NCBI RefSeq assembly: GCF_900182545.1
Contig: NZ_FXTJ01000016.1
Location: forward strand, 18,292-82,291
Origin: Geodermatophilus aquaeductus
GTDB taxonomy: Bacteria; Actinomycetota; Actinomycetes; Mycobacteriales; Geodermatophilaceae
Length of the DNA: 64,000 nt
Direction: 5' to 3'
The notes under the pieces were generated by a model that was given only the letters and a program-made list of their open reading frames with translations, did not search any database and was not told the origin of the DNA. Positions 55,704-63,911 of this stretch are shown one piece after another. Position numbers and translations under genes: made by a program. Numbering within the stretch: the stretch's first letter is position 1; each line of letters starts with the position of its first letter.

Positions 55704-58100
55704 TCACGTCGGTTGCTCCATCGTGACCGTCCCTGCGGCCCCGTCGACGGTGACCACCTGACCGGTCCTGATGCGCTCGGTCGCGCCCGGGACGCAGATC
55801 ACGGCAGGGATGCCGTACTCCCGGGCAACGGTCGGCCCGTGCGCCATCACCGCACCGGTCTCGGTGACCAGCCCGCCCGCGGTGAGGAACAGCGGTGTCC
55901 AGCCCGGGTCGGTCGTCGGCGCGACGAGGATCTCGCCCGGCTCGATCGACGCGCTCGCCGGGTCACGGATCACGCGGGCGCGGCCGCGGGCCCGCCCGGA
56001 TGCCGCACCGACGCCGGTGAGAGTGCGGTCGTCGGACGCCCGAGGCGGCAGCAGCGCCTCCACGTCGGTGCCGTCGGAGAGCAGGGCGACCGGAACGGTC
56101 CGGCGCCGCAGCTCCCGCATGTGCTCCGACCGCCGTCCAGCGACCACCTCGCGCAGGTCGTCGCCACGCTGCACGCCCGCCTGCAGCTCGGGCAGCGTGA
56201 GGAACATGACGTCGTCCGCGCGCTCCAGGAGCCCCTCCGCCCGGAGCTGGGCCCCGAGGAGGAGGAGGCGTCGGCGCCGGTCGCGCAAGGCGTAGAGCCC
56301 GGCGAACTTCCCCGCCTCGCGCAGCCCGCCCAGCTCCCGCGCGCGGCGCAGGAAGAAGCCGGCGAGCCGACCGCGCACCCGCCGGCTGCGGCGTGCCCGC
56401 TGAACGAGGTCGGCGAGCATCGCCTCGGCCCGGGCCGCGGCACGTTCGAACCGACGGTCAGGGGCCTGCTCGGGATCGACGACGCGCAGGTGGTTCACGA
56501 GCATCGCGAGAACCGGCGTCGGATCCTCGGACCAGCGCGGCACGCCGACGTCGACCTCCGCGGCGCACCGGATGCCATACCTGTCGAGGAAGGCGCTCAG
56601 GCCGAAGTCCGGCAGCCTCCCCTGCAGGTGGGCCGCGGCGAGCTCGGCCGGTGGCGTGCCCGCCAGGACCTCGCGGTACGGCGCAGCCCGCCGGGCGACC
56701 TGCCAGAGCGCGAGGTCCATCTCGATCGTGACGTTGTGGGGCATGCCCCCGAGCACGGTGCGCACCTCGTCCTCGCTCGCGATGCCCGCGAGCAGCGGCG
56801 GCAGAGCCGCAGAGACGAGGAGTCCGCTGACGACCGGCCAGGTGATGCCGTCGAGGCGCGCGGTCGAAGCCGTCTCCTCCTGTACCAGCTCCAGCAACTC
56901 GGCGGCCGTGGCCGGATCGGTCGCCGGCTGCTGTCGGAGACGCTCGAGCTCGCCGAACACGCGCTCCCGCGCCGCCGCGGGTCGGGCCAGGGCGCCCAGG
57001 ATCCCGGCCACCGCCCGTGGCCCCATCGTCAGCGCGGCGGTGTTGCGCCGACGGGAGCCCCGTTCCGGGGCGAACCGGGGATCGTCCAGCAGGTACTCGG
57101 TCACTGCCTGCGCGCGCGGCCCGAAGTCGACCGCCATGAGCTCCACCAGTCGCTTCCGGGTCGACGGGTCGCGCATCGCGTCGGTCAGGTCCCCGTACAG
57201 CCGCCCGCCGATGTCGGCGATCTCGACCGTGAGACCGAACGACGCGAGCATGCCCGCCAGCATCGACCTCAGCGTCGACATGCCCATCGGCGTGACCGGC
57301 TGGAGCATGCCCTGGACGTTGCCGAACTCGACGTACAGCCGCGGGCCCGGCTTCCCGCTCTCCGGGGGCGCTGGGAACAGCGTGGTGATCGGCCGCGACT
57401 GCAGCAGCCACAGCGTGCCGTCACGGTCGTATCCCCACTCGACGTCCTGCGGTGCGCCGAAGCGGTCCTGGAGCCGCTGCCCGACGTCGCGGAGCTCCCT
57501 CAGCCGTCCTGGTGTGAGACAGCCGCGGGTCTCCGGGGTGGCGCCGTCCAGCACGTAGTGGTCGGCCGCCGCCGTACCGTCGACGACCGCCGAGCCCAGT
57601 CCCGACGCGGCGTCGACGACGGTCTCGCTCCGCGAGCCGGTGACCGGATTGGCCGTGAACAGCACGCCCGCCACCTCGGCGTCGACCATCCGTTGGACGA
57701 CGACCGCCATGCGCACGGTGTCGTGCGGTACTCCGGAGGCTTCGCGGTAGGCCATGGCGCGCTCGGTGTGCAGGGAGCCCCAGCAGGCGGCGATCGCCTC
57801 GAGCAGCGGCTCCGCGCCGGTCACCGAGAGGTACGTGTCCTGCTGGCCGGCGAAGCTCGCGTCCGGCAGGTCCTCGGCGGTGGCGCTGGACCGGACCGCC
57901 ACCGGCCCGCCGCCGAGTCGGTCGTATGCCGCGAGCACCTCGGCCCGCGGCACCTTCCCGTGCCGATGGGCGTCGGTCGTGACGCAGAAGCCGTCCGGCA
58001 CGCGCTCGCCCCACCGGATCAGCGCGGCGAGGCCGGCGGCCTTGCCGCCCACGAGGTCCCGCCGTCCCGGGTCGATCGCGGTCAACTCGAGCACGTGCAT
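55704..58100 (-). CDS. PEP-utilising phosphotransferase, rifampin-phosphotransferase-like
   Basis: A 798-aa three-part enzyme. Residues about 1-250 form a PEP-synthase-type ATP-grasp domain (LVGGKAAGLAALIRWG, AVRSSATAEDLPDASFAGQQDTYLS, DVEWGYDRDGTLWLLQSRP). A long middle domain follows, then a PEP-mobilising His domain (TETGAVMAHGPTVAREYGIPAVI, His being the phosphocarrier). Order and length match rifampin phosphotransferase (Rph) rather than PEP synthase, but the middle-domain substrate residues cannot be judged here. ATG at 58100 begins MHVLELTA. A TetR gene is divergent. Confidence 0.8.
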   Translation of the reverse strand: MHVLELTAIDPGRRDLVGGKAAGLAALIRWGERVPDGFCVTTDAHRHGKVPRAEVLAAYDRLGGGPVAVRSSATAEDLPDASFAGQQDTYLSVTGAEPLLEAIAACWGSLHTERAMAYREASGVPHDTVRMAVVVQRMVDAEVAGVLFTANPVTGSRSETVVDAASGLGSAVVDGTAAADHYVLDGATPETRGCLTPGRLRELRDVGQRLQDRFGAPQDVEWGYDRDGTLWLLQSRPITTLFPAPPESGKPGPRLYVEFGNVQGMLQPVTPMGMSTLRSMLAGMLASFGLTVEIADIGGRLYGDLTDAMRDPSTRKRLVELMAVDFGPRAQAVTEYLLDDPRFAPERGSRRRNTAALTMGPRAVAGILGALARPAAARERVFGELERLRQQPATDPATAAELLELVQEETASTARLDGITWPVVSGLLVSAALPPLLAGIASEDEVRTVLGGMPHNVTIEMDLALWQVARRAAPYREVLAGTPPAELAAAHLQGRLPDFGLSAFLDRYGIRCAAEVDVGVPRWSEDPTPVLAMLVNHLRVVDPEQAPDRRFERAAARAEAMLADLVQRARRSRRVRGRLAGFFLRRARELGGLREAGKFAGLYALRDRRRRLLLLGAQLRAEGLLERADDVMFLTLPELQAGVQRGDDLREVVAGRRSEHMRELRRRTVPVALLSDGTDVEALLPPRASDDRTLTGVGAASGRARGRARVIRDPASASIEPGEILVAPTTDPGWTPLFLTAGGLVTETGAVMAHGPTVAREYGIPAVICVPGATERIRTGQVVTVDGAAGTVTMEQPT

Positions 58101-58125
58101 GCCGAAGCCCCCTGCCTGATACGAC

Positions 58126-58157
58126 TGCACTGTAGGCGCCGTCGCAATACAGGTGCA
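58126..58157. promoter_or_regulatory. TetR operator candidate between Rph-like and TetR genes
   Basis: TGCACTGTA (58126-58134) and TACAGGTGCA (58148-58157) form an imperfect inverted repeat (complement TGCACCTGTA) with centres about 22 nt apart, inside the 71-nt divergent promoter region. Confidence 0.5.
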
Positions 58158-58171
58158 ATGCAAGGAGTCGC

Positions 58172-58747
58172 ATGGCCCGCAGGGTGGACCGCCGTGAGCG
58201 CCGGGAACTGCTCGCCGACGCACTGATGCGCCTGGCGGCCGCGCGCGGCCTGGAAGCGGTGAGCCTGCGGCACGTGGCGGCCGAGGCAGGGGTCTCGACG
58301 GGGATGGTGCAGCACTACTTCCGCACCAAGGACGAGATGATGGTGTTCGCCCTCGGGATGGTCATGGACCGGATCCGCCGGCGGTCGCAGGCAGTGGCGG
58401 CACCGGCGGCGCCGCGCGAGCTCGTCCGCGGGCTGCTGCTCCAGGTGCTGCCGCTCGACGAGACGCGCCGGCTGGAGAACCACGTCGTGCTCGCGTTCCT
58501 CGCGTACGCCGCGGTGAAGCCCTCACTCGCGTCGGGGCTGCGCGAGGCCGCTGCGCAGATGCGCGGGTTCCTCGCCGAGCAGCTGCGAGCAGCCGGTGTG
58601 GACGGCGTCGACCCCGAACAGGGGGCAGCGGGGCTGCTCGCGCTCGTCGACGGTCTCGGCCTGCAGGTGCTGTCGCAGCAGTACGCCGCGGAGGATGCGG
58701 CCGCCGCGCTCGACGCACAGCTCGTGCTGCTCTTCGGCCGGCCCTAG
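58172..58747 (+). CDS. TetR-family regulator beside the Rph-like gene
   Basis: A 191-aa regulator. The helix-turn-helix is at VSLRHVAAEAGVSTGMVQHYFRTKDEMM (about residues 30-57) and a TetR_C_6-like ligand domain follows, with ETRRLENHVVLAFLAYAAVKP. ATG at 58172 follows AAGGAGTCGC. It probably represses itself and the divergent phosphotransferase gene through the site at 58126-58157. Confidence 0.9.
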   Translation: MARRVDRRERRELLADALMRLAAARGLEAVSLRHVAAEAGVSTGMVQHYFRTKDEMMVFALGMVMDRIRRRSQAVAAPAAPRELVRGLLLQVLPLDETRRLENHVVLAFLAYAAVKPSLASGLREAAAQMRGFLAEQLRAAGVDGVDPEQGAAGLLALVDGLGLQVLSQQYAAEDAAAALDAQLVLLFGRP

Positions 58748-58856
58748 GTATGCATCCCGGACACGAGGGCGGGTGGAGCCGGCGCGAACAGCTCGCCGAG
58801 GAGATCGGCGTCGACCGGATCGTGCCGAGGACGGGTGCGAGCGGCGATCGACACGG

Positions 58857-60014
58857 TCACCGCACCGGATCGGCAACCGGATGAGCAGACGCCTGGGTCA
58901 GGATGACCGCCCGGAGATCGTCCAGCGCCTGGTGGCGGGCACCGGCCAGCGACGGCTCCGTCGCGACGCTCGCGGCCCGGACCGGTGCGCGCCGCGGCAG
59001 CCGACCGGACCCGTCGGAGACGGCCTGGAGAACGGCCGGATGGGTGCCCCAGGTGCCGCCGACGACGACGAGCTGCGGATCGGTCAGCGCGACCAGGGCC
59101 CCGAGCACACCGCAGATCGCGTCGGCCAGCGCGGCGATCACGCCGTCCGCCCGCCGCCCGTCGGCGTCGACGGCGTGCAGCAGCGCGGGCACGTCGATGG
59201 CGGTGGAGCCGGGCCGGCGCAGCTGCAGCTCGGCGAAGACCTCGGTGAAGGCGACGGCTCGACCACGGGGGCCGCGGGTGAGCACGTGGGCGATCTCGCC
59301 GGCGAGGCCGCCGTGCCCGCGGCGCACCTCACCGTCGGCCACGACGGCACAGCCGAGCCCCTCGCCCAGGTAGAGGTAGGCGAACGTGTCGAGCCCACCC
59401 GGGGCCGCCGCCGCGCGCTCGGCGCGGGCGGCCCAGTTGACGTCGTTGTCCACGACCACCGGCCCCGCGACCAGGGGGGCGAGGACCTCGACCGGGGAGA
59501 GCTCACCGACGAGGAACGGCGCGTCGGGCAGGTGGACCAGGCGGCCCGTTCCCCGGTCGACCGGGTCGGCGGCGCTCACGACGGCGAGCCGCGCCGGCCC
59601 CGGGCCGCCGGCCAGGCTCCGTTCGGCCACCGCCCGCAGCGCCCCGGCCACCTGGTCGGGGTGCGCCGGGCGCCCGACCTCCTCGACCTCCCGGGCGACG
59701 ACCTCCCCGTGGACGTCGACGGCCTCGGCGACGACGCCGTCGGGGGCGATGCCGACGACCAGGGCGAGCCCGAGGTCGTCGGCGAGGGAGTAGTAGGTGC
59801 CGATCCGGCCGCGGCCGGTGGTGCGCTCGCCGGTGTCGCGCAGCAGACCCGCCCCGGTCAGCCGCCGCACGCTCTCCCCGACGGTGGGCTTGGAGATGCC
59901 GGTGCGGGCGGCGATCTCGGCGCGGGTGAGCCGTCGCTCGTCGATCAGCGCGCGGAGCACGTGCTCGTCGGTCAGCGACCGGAGCAACTCGAGCGACGGC
60001 TTGGCCGGGGTCAT
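58857..60014 (-). CDS. ROK-family regulator divergent from DUF1479
   Basis: A 385-aa protein with an N-terminal winged helix (residues about 15-70, LTRAEIAARTGISKPTVGESV) and a ROK-like domain. The usual phosphate-loop glycines are degenerate (VVGIAPDGVVAEAVD) and the CxCGxxGC zinc motif is missing, with GEIAHVLTRGPRGRAVAF in its place. It therefore resembles ROK regulators that do not use the zinc-stabilised sugar site. ATG at 60014 is leaderless by its -10 hexamer. DUF1479 is the obvious target. Confidence 0.88.
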   Translation of the reverse strand: MTPAKPSLELLRSLTDEHVLRALIDERRLTRAEIAARTGISKPTVGESVRRLTGAGLLRDTGERTTGRGRIGTYYSLADDLGLALVVGIAPDGVVAEAVDVHGEVVAREVEEVGRPAHPDQVAGALRAVAERSLAGGPGPARLAVVSAADPVDRGTGRLVHLPDAPFLVGELSPVEVLAPLVAGPVVVDNDVNWAARAERAAAAPGGLDTFAYLYLGEGLGCAVVADGEVRRGHGGLAGEIAHVLTRGPRGRAVAFTEVFAELQLRRPGSTAIDVPALLHAVDADGRRADGVIAALADAICGVLGALVALTDPQLVVVGGTWGTHPAVLQAVSDGSGRLPRRAPVRAASVATEPSLAGARHQALDDLRAVILTQASAHPVADPVR

Positions 60015-60021
60015 GCGGACG

Positions 60022-60027
60022 ACTCTA
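60022..60027 (-). promoter_or_regulatory. -10 element, leaderless ROK regulator
   Basis: Minus-strand TAGAGT, 7 nt before ATG at 60014. Confidence 0.5.
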
Positions 60028-60037
60028 GTCAGGAGTG

Positions 60038-60066
60038 TTGCCTAGAAAGCGGGTGCACCGTAGGCT
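60038..60066 (+). promoter_or_regulatory. Promoter of the DUF1479 gene
   Basis: TTGCCT (60038-60043), 17 nt, TAGGCT (60061-60066). Transcription would start near 60073, about 35 nt before the ATG, right at the AAGGAGTCCTT palindrome. Confidence 0.6.
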
Positions 60067-60077
60067 CCCCTCCAAGT

Positions 60078-60088
60078 AAGGAGTCCTT
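60078..60088. promoter_or_regulatory. Palindrome at the DUF1479 transcription start
   Basis: AAGGA-G-TCCTT is a perfect 5-1-5 palindrome placed just downstream of the predicted start of transcription. It suits repressor binding by the divergent ROK protein. Confidence 0.45.
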
Positions 60089-60107
60089 CCTGAATGGAGT
60101 GAGCGCC

Positions 60108-61412
60108 ATGACCGTCACCTCCCCACCCGACACCGCCCGGGCGACGCTGCCGCCGCTGCCGCACTGGGAGACCACCCCGGAGGACCTGAAGGCCGCGATC
60201 CGGGAGATCAAGCCGGCGCTGCGGGCGCGCATCGCCGCCTCCGGCCGCACCGTGGAGGAGGTCTTCGCCGTCGTCGAGGCCCGCATCGCCGCCGCGGTCG
60301 CCGAGATCGAGGCCGCGAAGACGCGCGGCGAGGAGCTCTGGCCGGTCGTCGACTACGCCGACATCGAGGCCGGCGCCGTCTCCGCCGAGCAGCTGGCCCA
60401 GCTGCGTCGGCGCGGCTGCCTGGTCGTGCGCGGGCACTTCCCGCGCGAGCAGGCGCTGGCCTGGGACGCCGGCATCGTCGACTACGTCGAGAGCAACCGG
60501 TTCTTCGAGGACTACCGCGGCCCCGGCGACGACTTCTTCGGCAGCGTCGGCTCCAAGCCCGAGATCTACCCGATCTACTGGTCCCCGGCGCAGATGGAGG
60601 CCCGGCAGAGCGACCGCATGGCCCGCGTGCAGGGCCTGCTGAACGCGCTGTGGAGGTCCGAGTCCGACGGCGTGCAGTGGTTCGACCCCGACCGCGACTC
60701 GCTCTACCCCGACCGCATCCGCCGCCGGCCGCCGGGCGCGGACTCCGGCGGCCTGGGCACCCACCTGGACCCCGGCACCCTGGACCTGTGGATGACCGAG
60801 GCCTACCAGAAGGCCTTCCGGCACCTGTTCGACGGCACCGTGGAGGCCTACGACCCCTGGGACGCCGCCCACCGCACCGCCGGCCCGCAGTACCCCGGTT
60901 CCACCATGTGCTCGGCGTTCCGCACCTTCCAGGGCTGGACCGCGCTGTCGGACATGGCCAACGACCAGGGCGTGCTGCACACCGTGCCCATCCCCGAGGC
61001 GATGGCCTACCTCATGCTGCGCCCACTGCTGGCCGACGTACCCGAGGACAGCATGTGCGGGGTGACCACCAACCGCGTCTTCCCGGCCACCCGGGAGTGG
61101 CACTCACTGCTGCTGCGCGCCGTGACCCCCATCCCCGACGTGCAGGCCGGCGACTCCGTCTGGTGGCACTGCGACATGATCCACGGCGTCGACCCCGTCG
61201 AGGACCAGCAGGGCTGGGGCAACGTCATGTACGTCCCCGCCGCCCCCTGGTGCGCGCGCAACGAGGCCTACGCCGCCTCCGTCCGCGACGCGTTCCTCAC
61301 CGGTTCCAGCCCCACCGACTTCCCCGCCGAGCACTACGAGCGCGACTGGGGCAACCGGTTCTCAGCTGACCGGCTCAACGACACCGGCCGCCGCGGCCTC
61401 GGCCTCGCCTGA
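60108..61412 (+). CDS. DUF1479 (YbiU-like) putative Fe(II)/2-oxoglutarate-type oxygenase
   Basis: A 434-aa cytoplasmic protein of DUF1479. The domain contains RRGCLVVRGHFPREQALAWD, a jelly-roll HxD at LGTHLDPGTLDLW and a distal His in SVWWHCDMIHGVDPV, the arrangement of iron/2-oxoglutarate oxygenases. The substrate is not known. ATG at 60108 follows GGAGTGAG. The promoter is shared with a divergent ROK regulator, suggesting induction by a sugar-like ligand. Confidence 0.88.
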   Translation: MTVTSPPDTARATLPPLPHWETTPEDLKAAIREIKPALRARIAASGRTVEEVFAVVEARIAAAVAEIEAAKTRGEELWPVVDYADIEAGAVSAEQLAQLRRRGCLVVRGHFPREQALAWDAGIVDYVESNRFFEDYRGPGDDFFGSVGSKPEIYPIYWSPAQMEARQSDRMARVQGLLNALWRSESDGVQWFDPDRDSLYPDRIRRRPPGADSGGLGTHLDPGTLDLWMTEAYQKAFRHLFDGTVEAYDPWDAAHRTAGPQYPGSTMCSAFRTFQGWTALSDMANDQGVLHTVPIPEAMAYLMLRPLLADVPEDSMCGVTTNRVFPATREWHSLLLRAVTPIPDVQAGDSVWWHCDMIHGVDPVEDQQGWGNVMYVPAAPWCARNEAYAASVRDAFLTGSSPTDFPAEHYERDWGNRFSADRLNDTGRRGLGLA

Positions 61413-61440
61413 CACGCGTCGCCTCCCGCACGCCGGCCGG

Positions 61441-61462
61441 CCGCCGCACACCGGTGCGGCGG
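61441..61462. terminator. Bidirectional hairpin
   Basis: A 9-bp perfect stem (61441-61449 with 61454-61462) with ACCG loop, directly between convergent DUF1479 and the universal stress protein gene. Confidence 0.7.
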
Positions 61463-62407
61463 TCAGCCGCGTGCCGGGGACGTGGCGCGCGGGCCGGGGG
61501 CGGCCGCGTGCGCCCGGCCGTGCCGGACGACCAGCACCGGGCACGACGCGTGCACGACGCAGTGCAGGGCGACCGATCCGAGCGCCAGCCCGGTCAGCCG
61601 GCTCCGGCTGCGGCTGCCGACGACGAGGAGGGCGGCTCCCGCGGCCCGCCGCACGAGGACGTCCCCCGGCGCGCCGGTCTCCACGGTCGCCTCGACGTCC
61701 GGATGCGGTCCGGGGCCCAGGACGGCGGCCACGATGCGCTCGGCGCGTCCCCGGGCCGCCTCGAGCGTCTCGCCGACCGGCGGCGCCGGGACGGTGGCGT
61801 CGCTCCAGTAGGTGACGGGCTGGCAGACCAGGACCGCCTCCACGGCAGCGCCGAGCCGGCGGGCGTGCCGCACCGCCTCCGTCAGCGCAGCGTGCGCCAC
61901 CGGCGAGTCGTCGACCCCCACGACCACCCGCGTCCCCGACTCCGCCCCGGGGTGGACGACGACGACCGGGCACGGCGCGTGCGCCGCGCAGTGCAGGGCC
62001 ACCGAACCGAGCAGCGCGCTCCTCACGGCTCCCCGGCCACGGCTGCCCACCACGAGCAGCCCGGCGCCCTCGGCCCGCGCCACCAGCGCCTCGGCGGGGC
62101 TCCCGGACACGACGGTGACGACGACCGGGTGCGTCCCGTCCCGCGCGACCGCCCGTACCGCGGGGTCACTCGTCGCCTCGGCGACGCTCGCCCGCAGCCG
62201 CGCCTCGGTGTCGGCTCGCACGTGCTCGGCACGGGAGGTGTCGATCACGTCCAGGGGCGACCAGGGATTCACCGGGACGGCGCTGACGACCTCGACCTCC
62301 GCCCCCGCGCGGGCGCCGGCCGCCAGCGCCCAGACGAGCGCCGCCCGGCCACCGGGTGACCCGTCGACCCCGACGACGATCCGTTCGCCCGCCCGCTCGC
62401 TCGTCAC
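61463..62407 (-). CDS. Tandem universal stress protein
   Basis: A 314-aa protein with two UspA domains (residues about 8-150 and 160-295). Each has the ATP-binding pattern: VVGVDGS...VVGSRGRGAVRSALLGSV and VVGVDDS...VVGSRSRSRLTGLALGSV. Tandem USPs of this kind are abundant in the mycobacterial DosR regulon. GTG at 62407 has GGCGGAG upstream. It is divergent from the Acg-like gene; the closer DosR-box-like site lies 92 nt upstream of its start. Confidence 0.92.
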   Translation of the reverse strand: MTSERAGERIVVGVDGSPGGRAALVWALAAGARAGAEVEVVSAVPVNPWSPLDVIDTSRAEHVRADTEARLRASVAEATSDPAVRAVARDGTHPVVVTVVSGSPAEALVARAEGAGLLVVGSRGRGAVRSALLGSVALHCAAHAPCPVVVVHPGAESGTRVVVGVDDSPVAHAALTEAVRHARRLGAAVEAVLVCQPVTYWSDATVPAPPVGETLEAARGRAERIVAAVLGPGPHPDVEATVETGAPGDVLVRRAAGAALLVVGSRSRSRLTGLALGSVALHCVVHASCPVLVVRHGRAHAAAPGPRATSPARG

Positions 62408-62498
62408 AGTCGCTCCGCCTCCGTCGTTCCCGTCCGGCCCCCGTCCAGGATCGAGGGGTCCCGCGGACGGCGACGCCACCCGACGTCACGGATCGACC

Positions 62499-62512
62499 AG
62501 GACCTTCGTCCC
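62499..62512. promoter_or_regulatory. DosR/DevR box-like site 1
   Basis: AGGACCTTCGTCCC matches the GGGACNNNNGTCCC core in nine of ten fixed positions and lies between the divergent stress-protein and nitroreductase genes. Confidence 0.5.
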
Positions 62513-62552
62513 GTCGGCCACCTCGCCGAGCGCACCGACCTCGACCAGGACG

Positions 62553-62566
62553 GGGACGTTCGTCAC
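62553..62566. promoter_or_regulatory. DosR/DevR box-like site 2
   Basis: GGGACGTTCGTCAC matches the same core in nine of ten fixed positions, 83 nt before the nitroreductase start. It shares the TTCG centre region with site 1. Confidence 0.5.
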
Positions 62567-62648
62567 TGCCGGCGATGACCGCGGGCCCCGGACGAGGACG
62601 CCTCCGCGGACGAGGCTCGGGGCAGGCACCGTCCCGAGGAGTCGCACC

Positions 62649-63752
62649 ATGACCGGCCGCACCGCCCCACCCGACCCGCAGCCGATCCGGACCCGGCACC
62701 TCCCACCGCTGGAGGCGGCCGCCGACGCCGCCGTACGGGCGCCCTCGGTACACAACTCGCAGCCGTGGCGGATCGCGTTGCACCCGGACCGGCTGGAGCT
62801 CTCCGCGGACCACGCCCGGCAGCTGACCGTCCTGGACCCCGCCGGTCGGGCCCTGACACACAGCGTCGGCGCGGCGCTGTTCAACGCCCGGGTAGCGGTG
62901 GCCGCCAGCGGGCACGCCGCCCGCGTCGACCGGCTGCCCGATGCTGCCGACCCCGGCCTGATGGCCGTGCTCCGGCCGGTCGAGGGCCCGGCGGACCCGG
63001 CACTGGCCGCGCTCGCCCCCGCCGTGCGCAGGCGCCGGACCAACCGGCGGCGCTACACGGCCGAAGGGGTGCCCGAGGACGTGCTGCGGGTCCTGGTCGC
63101 GGCGGCCGCCGCCGAGGACACCACCCTGGTCCCGATCACCGGCGAGGAGCACCTCCGGCTCCTCGCCCGGCTCACCCAGCAGGCCGACGCCGTCCAGAAC
63201 GCCGACCCCGCCTACCGGGCCGAGCTGCGCCGCTGGACCAACCGGGACCCCGCCACCGGCGACGGCATCCCGGTGTCCGTGGTCCCCCACGTCGACGGAC
63301 ACCAGCACGACGCGCTGCCGGTCCGCGACTTCGACACCGCCGGCGCCGGCCGGCTCCCCCCGGACACCGACTCGGGCACCGAGCAGACCATCGTCGTGCT
63401 GGCGACCGCCTCCGACGACCCGCTGGCGTGGCTGCGGTGCGGCGAGGCCCTCGAGCGGGTGCTCCTGGAGCTCACCGCCCGCGGCTGGGTCGCCGGGCCG
63501 CTCACCCAGGCCGTCGAGGTCCCGGTCACCCGCACGCAGCTGCGCTCGGCCCTCACGTGGGACGCGCACCCGCAGTCGGTGCTCCGCGTCGGCCGCGCGC
63601 CCGCCACCTCGCCGACACCGCGCCGCCCCCGGGCCACGGTCGTCGAGAACAGCGCCGCTCCCGTCGAGCGGGAGGGGCAGGGGCCGGCCGGCCGGCCGCG
63701 GCCGCCCGCTCGTCCCGTCTCCGACGGCCGCGGGGGGACCACCTGGGTCTGA
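62649..63752 (+). CDS. Acg-family nitroreductase-like protein
   Basis: A 367-aa protein of the Acg (Rv2032-type) nitroreductase-fold family. AADAAVRAPSVHNSQPWRIALHPDRLEL is the FMN-site start, VGAALFNARVAVAASGH and RRRRTNRRRY follow, and GEALERVLLELTARGWVAGPLTQAVEV is the C-terminal half. The last 50 residues are a Pro/Arg-rich extension. Mycobacterial Acg binds FMN and is induced in dormancy. ATG at 62649 follows GAGGAGTCGC. Confidence 0.88.
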   Translation: MTGRTAPPDPQPIRTRHLPPLEAAADAAVRAPSVHNSQPWRIALHPDRLELSADHARQLTVLDPAGRALTHSVGAALFNARVAVAASGHAARVDRLPDAADPGLMAVLRPVEGPADPALAALAPAVRRRRTNRRRYTAEGVPEDVLRVLVAAAAAEDTTLVPITGEEHLRLLARLTQQADAVQNADPAYRAELRRWTNRDPATGDGIPVSVVPHVDGHQHDALPVRDFDTAGAGRLPPDTDSGTEQTIVVLATASDDPLAWLRCGEALERVLLELTARGWVAGPLTQAVEVPVTRTQLRSALTWDAHPQSVLRVGRAPATSPTPRRPRATVVENSAAPVEREGQGPAGRPRPPARPVSDGRGGTTWV

Positions 63753-63811
63753 CCGCCGGCCGCCACCCGCGAACCGCGCGCCTGCCGCGGCACGCGAGGC
63801 CGTGCGACCCC

Positions 63812-63825
63812 GGGCCGGAAGTCCC
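63812..63825. promoter_or_regulatory. DosR/DevR box-like site 3
   Basis: GGGCCGGAAGTCCC fits the core with one change and lies 87 nt before the DUF1876 gene. It overlaps the left arm of a 9-bp inverted repeat (63813-63821 with 63838-63846), so it could instead be part of a terminator of the nitroreductase gene. Confidence 0.35.
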
Positions 63826-63911
63826 GCGCGGTCCGGCCTTCCGGCCGCGTCGACCGCCGCAGGAGACCAGCACCGTCGGTACCGCCCATCCCTGCGACGA
63901 GGAGGCCGACG

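Noticed and set aside
55512..58226. 904-codon plus-strand open frame opposite the Rph-like gene
   Set aside because: It mirrors the minus-strand enzyme and has no recognisable domain.
58748..58856. Additional small gene between TetR and ROK genes
   Set aside because: Short frames here lack a ribosome site, a -10 at leaderless spacing, and any recognisable pattern.
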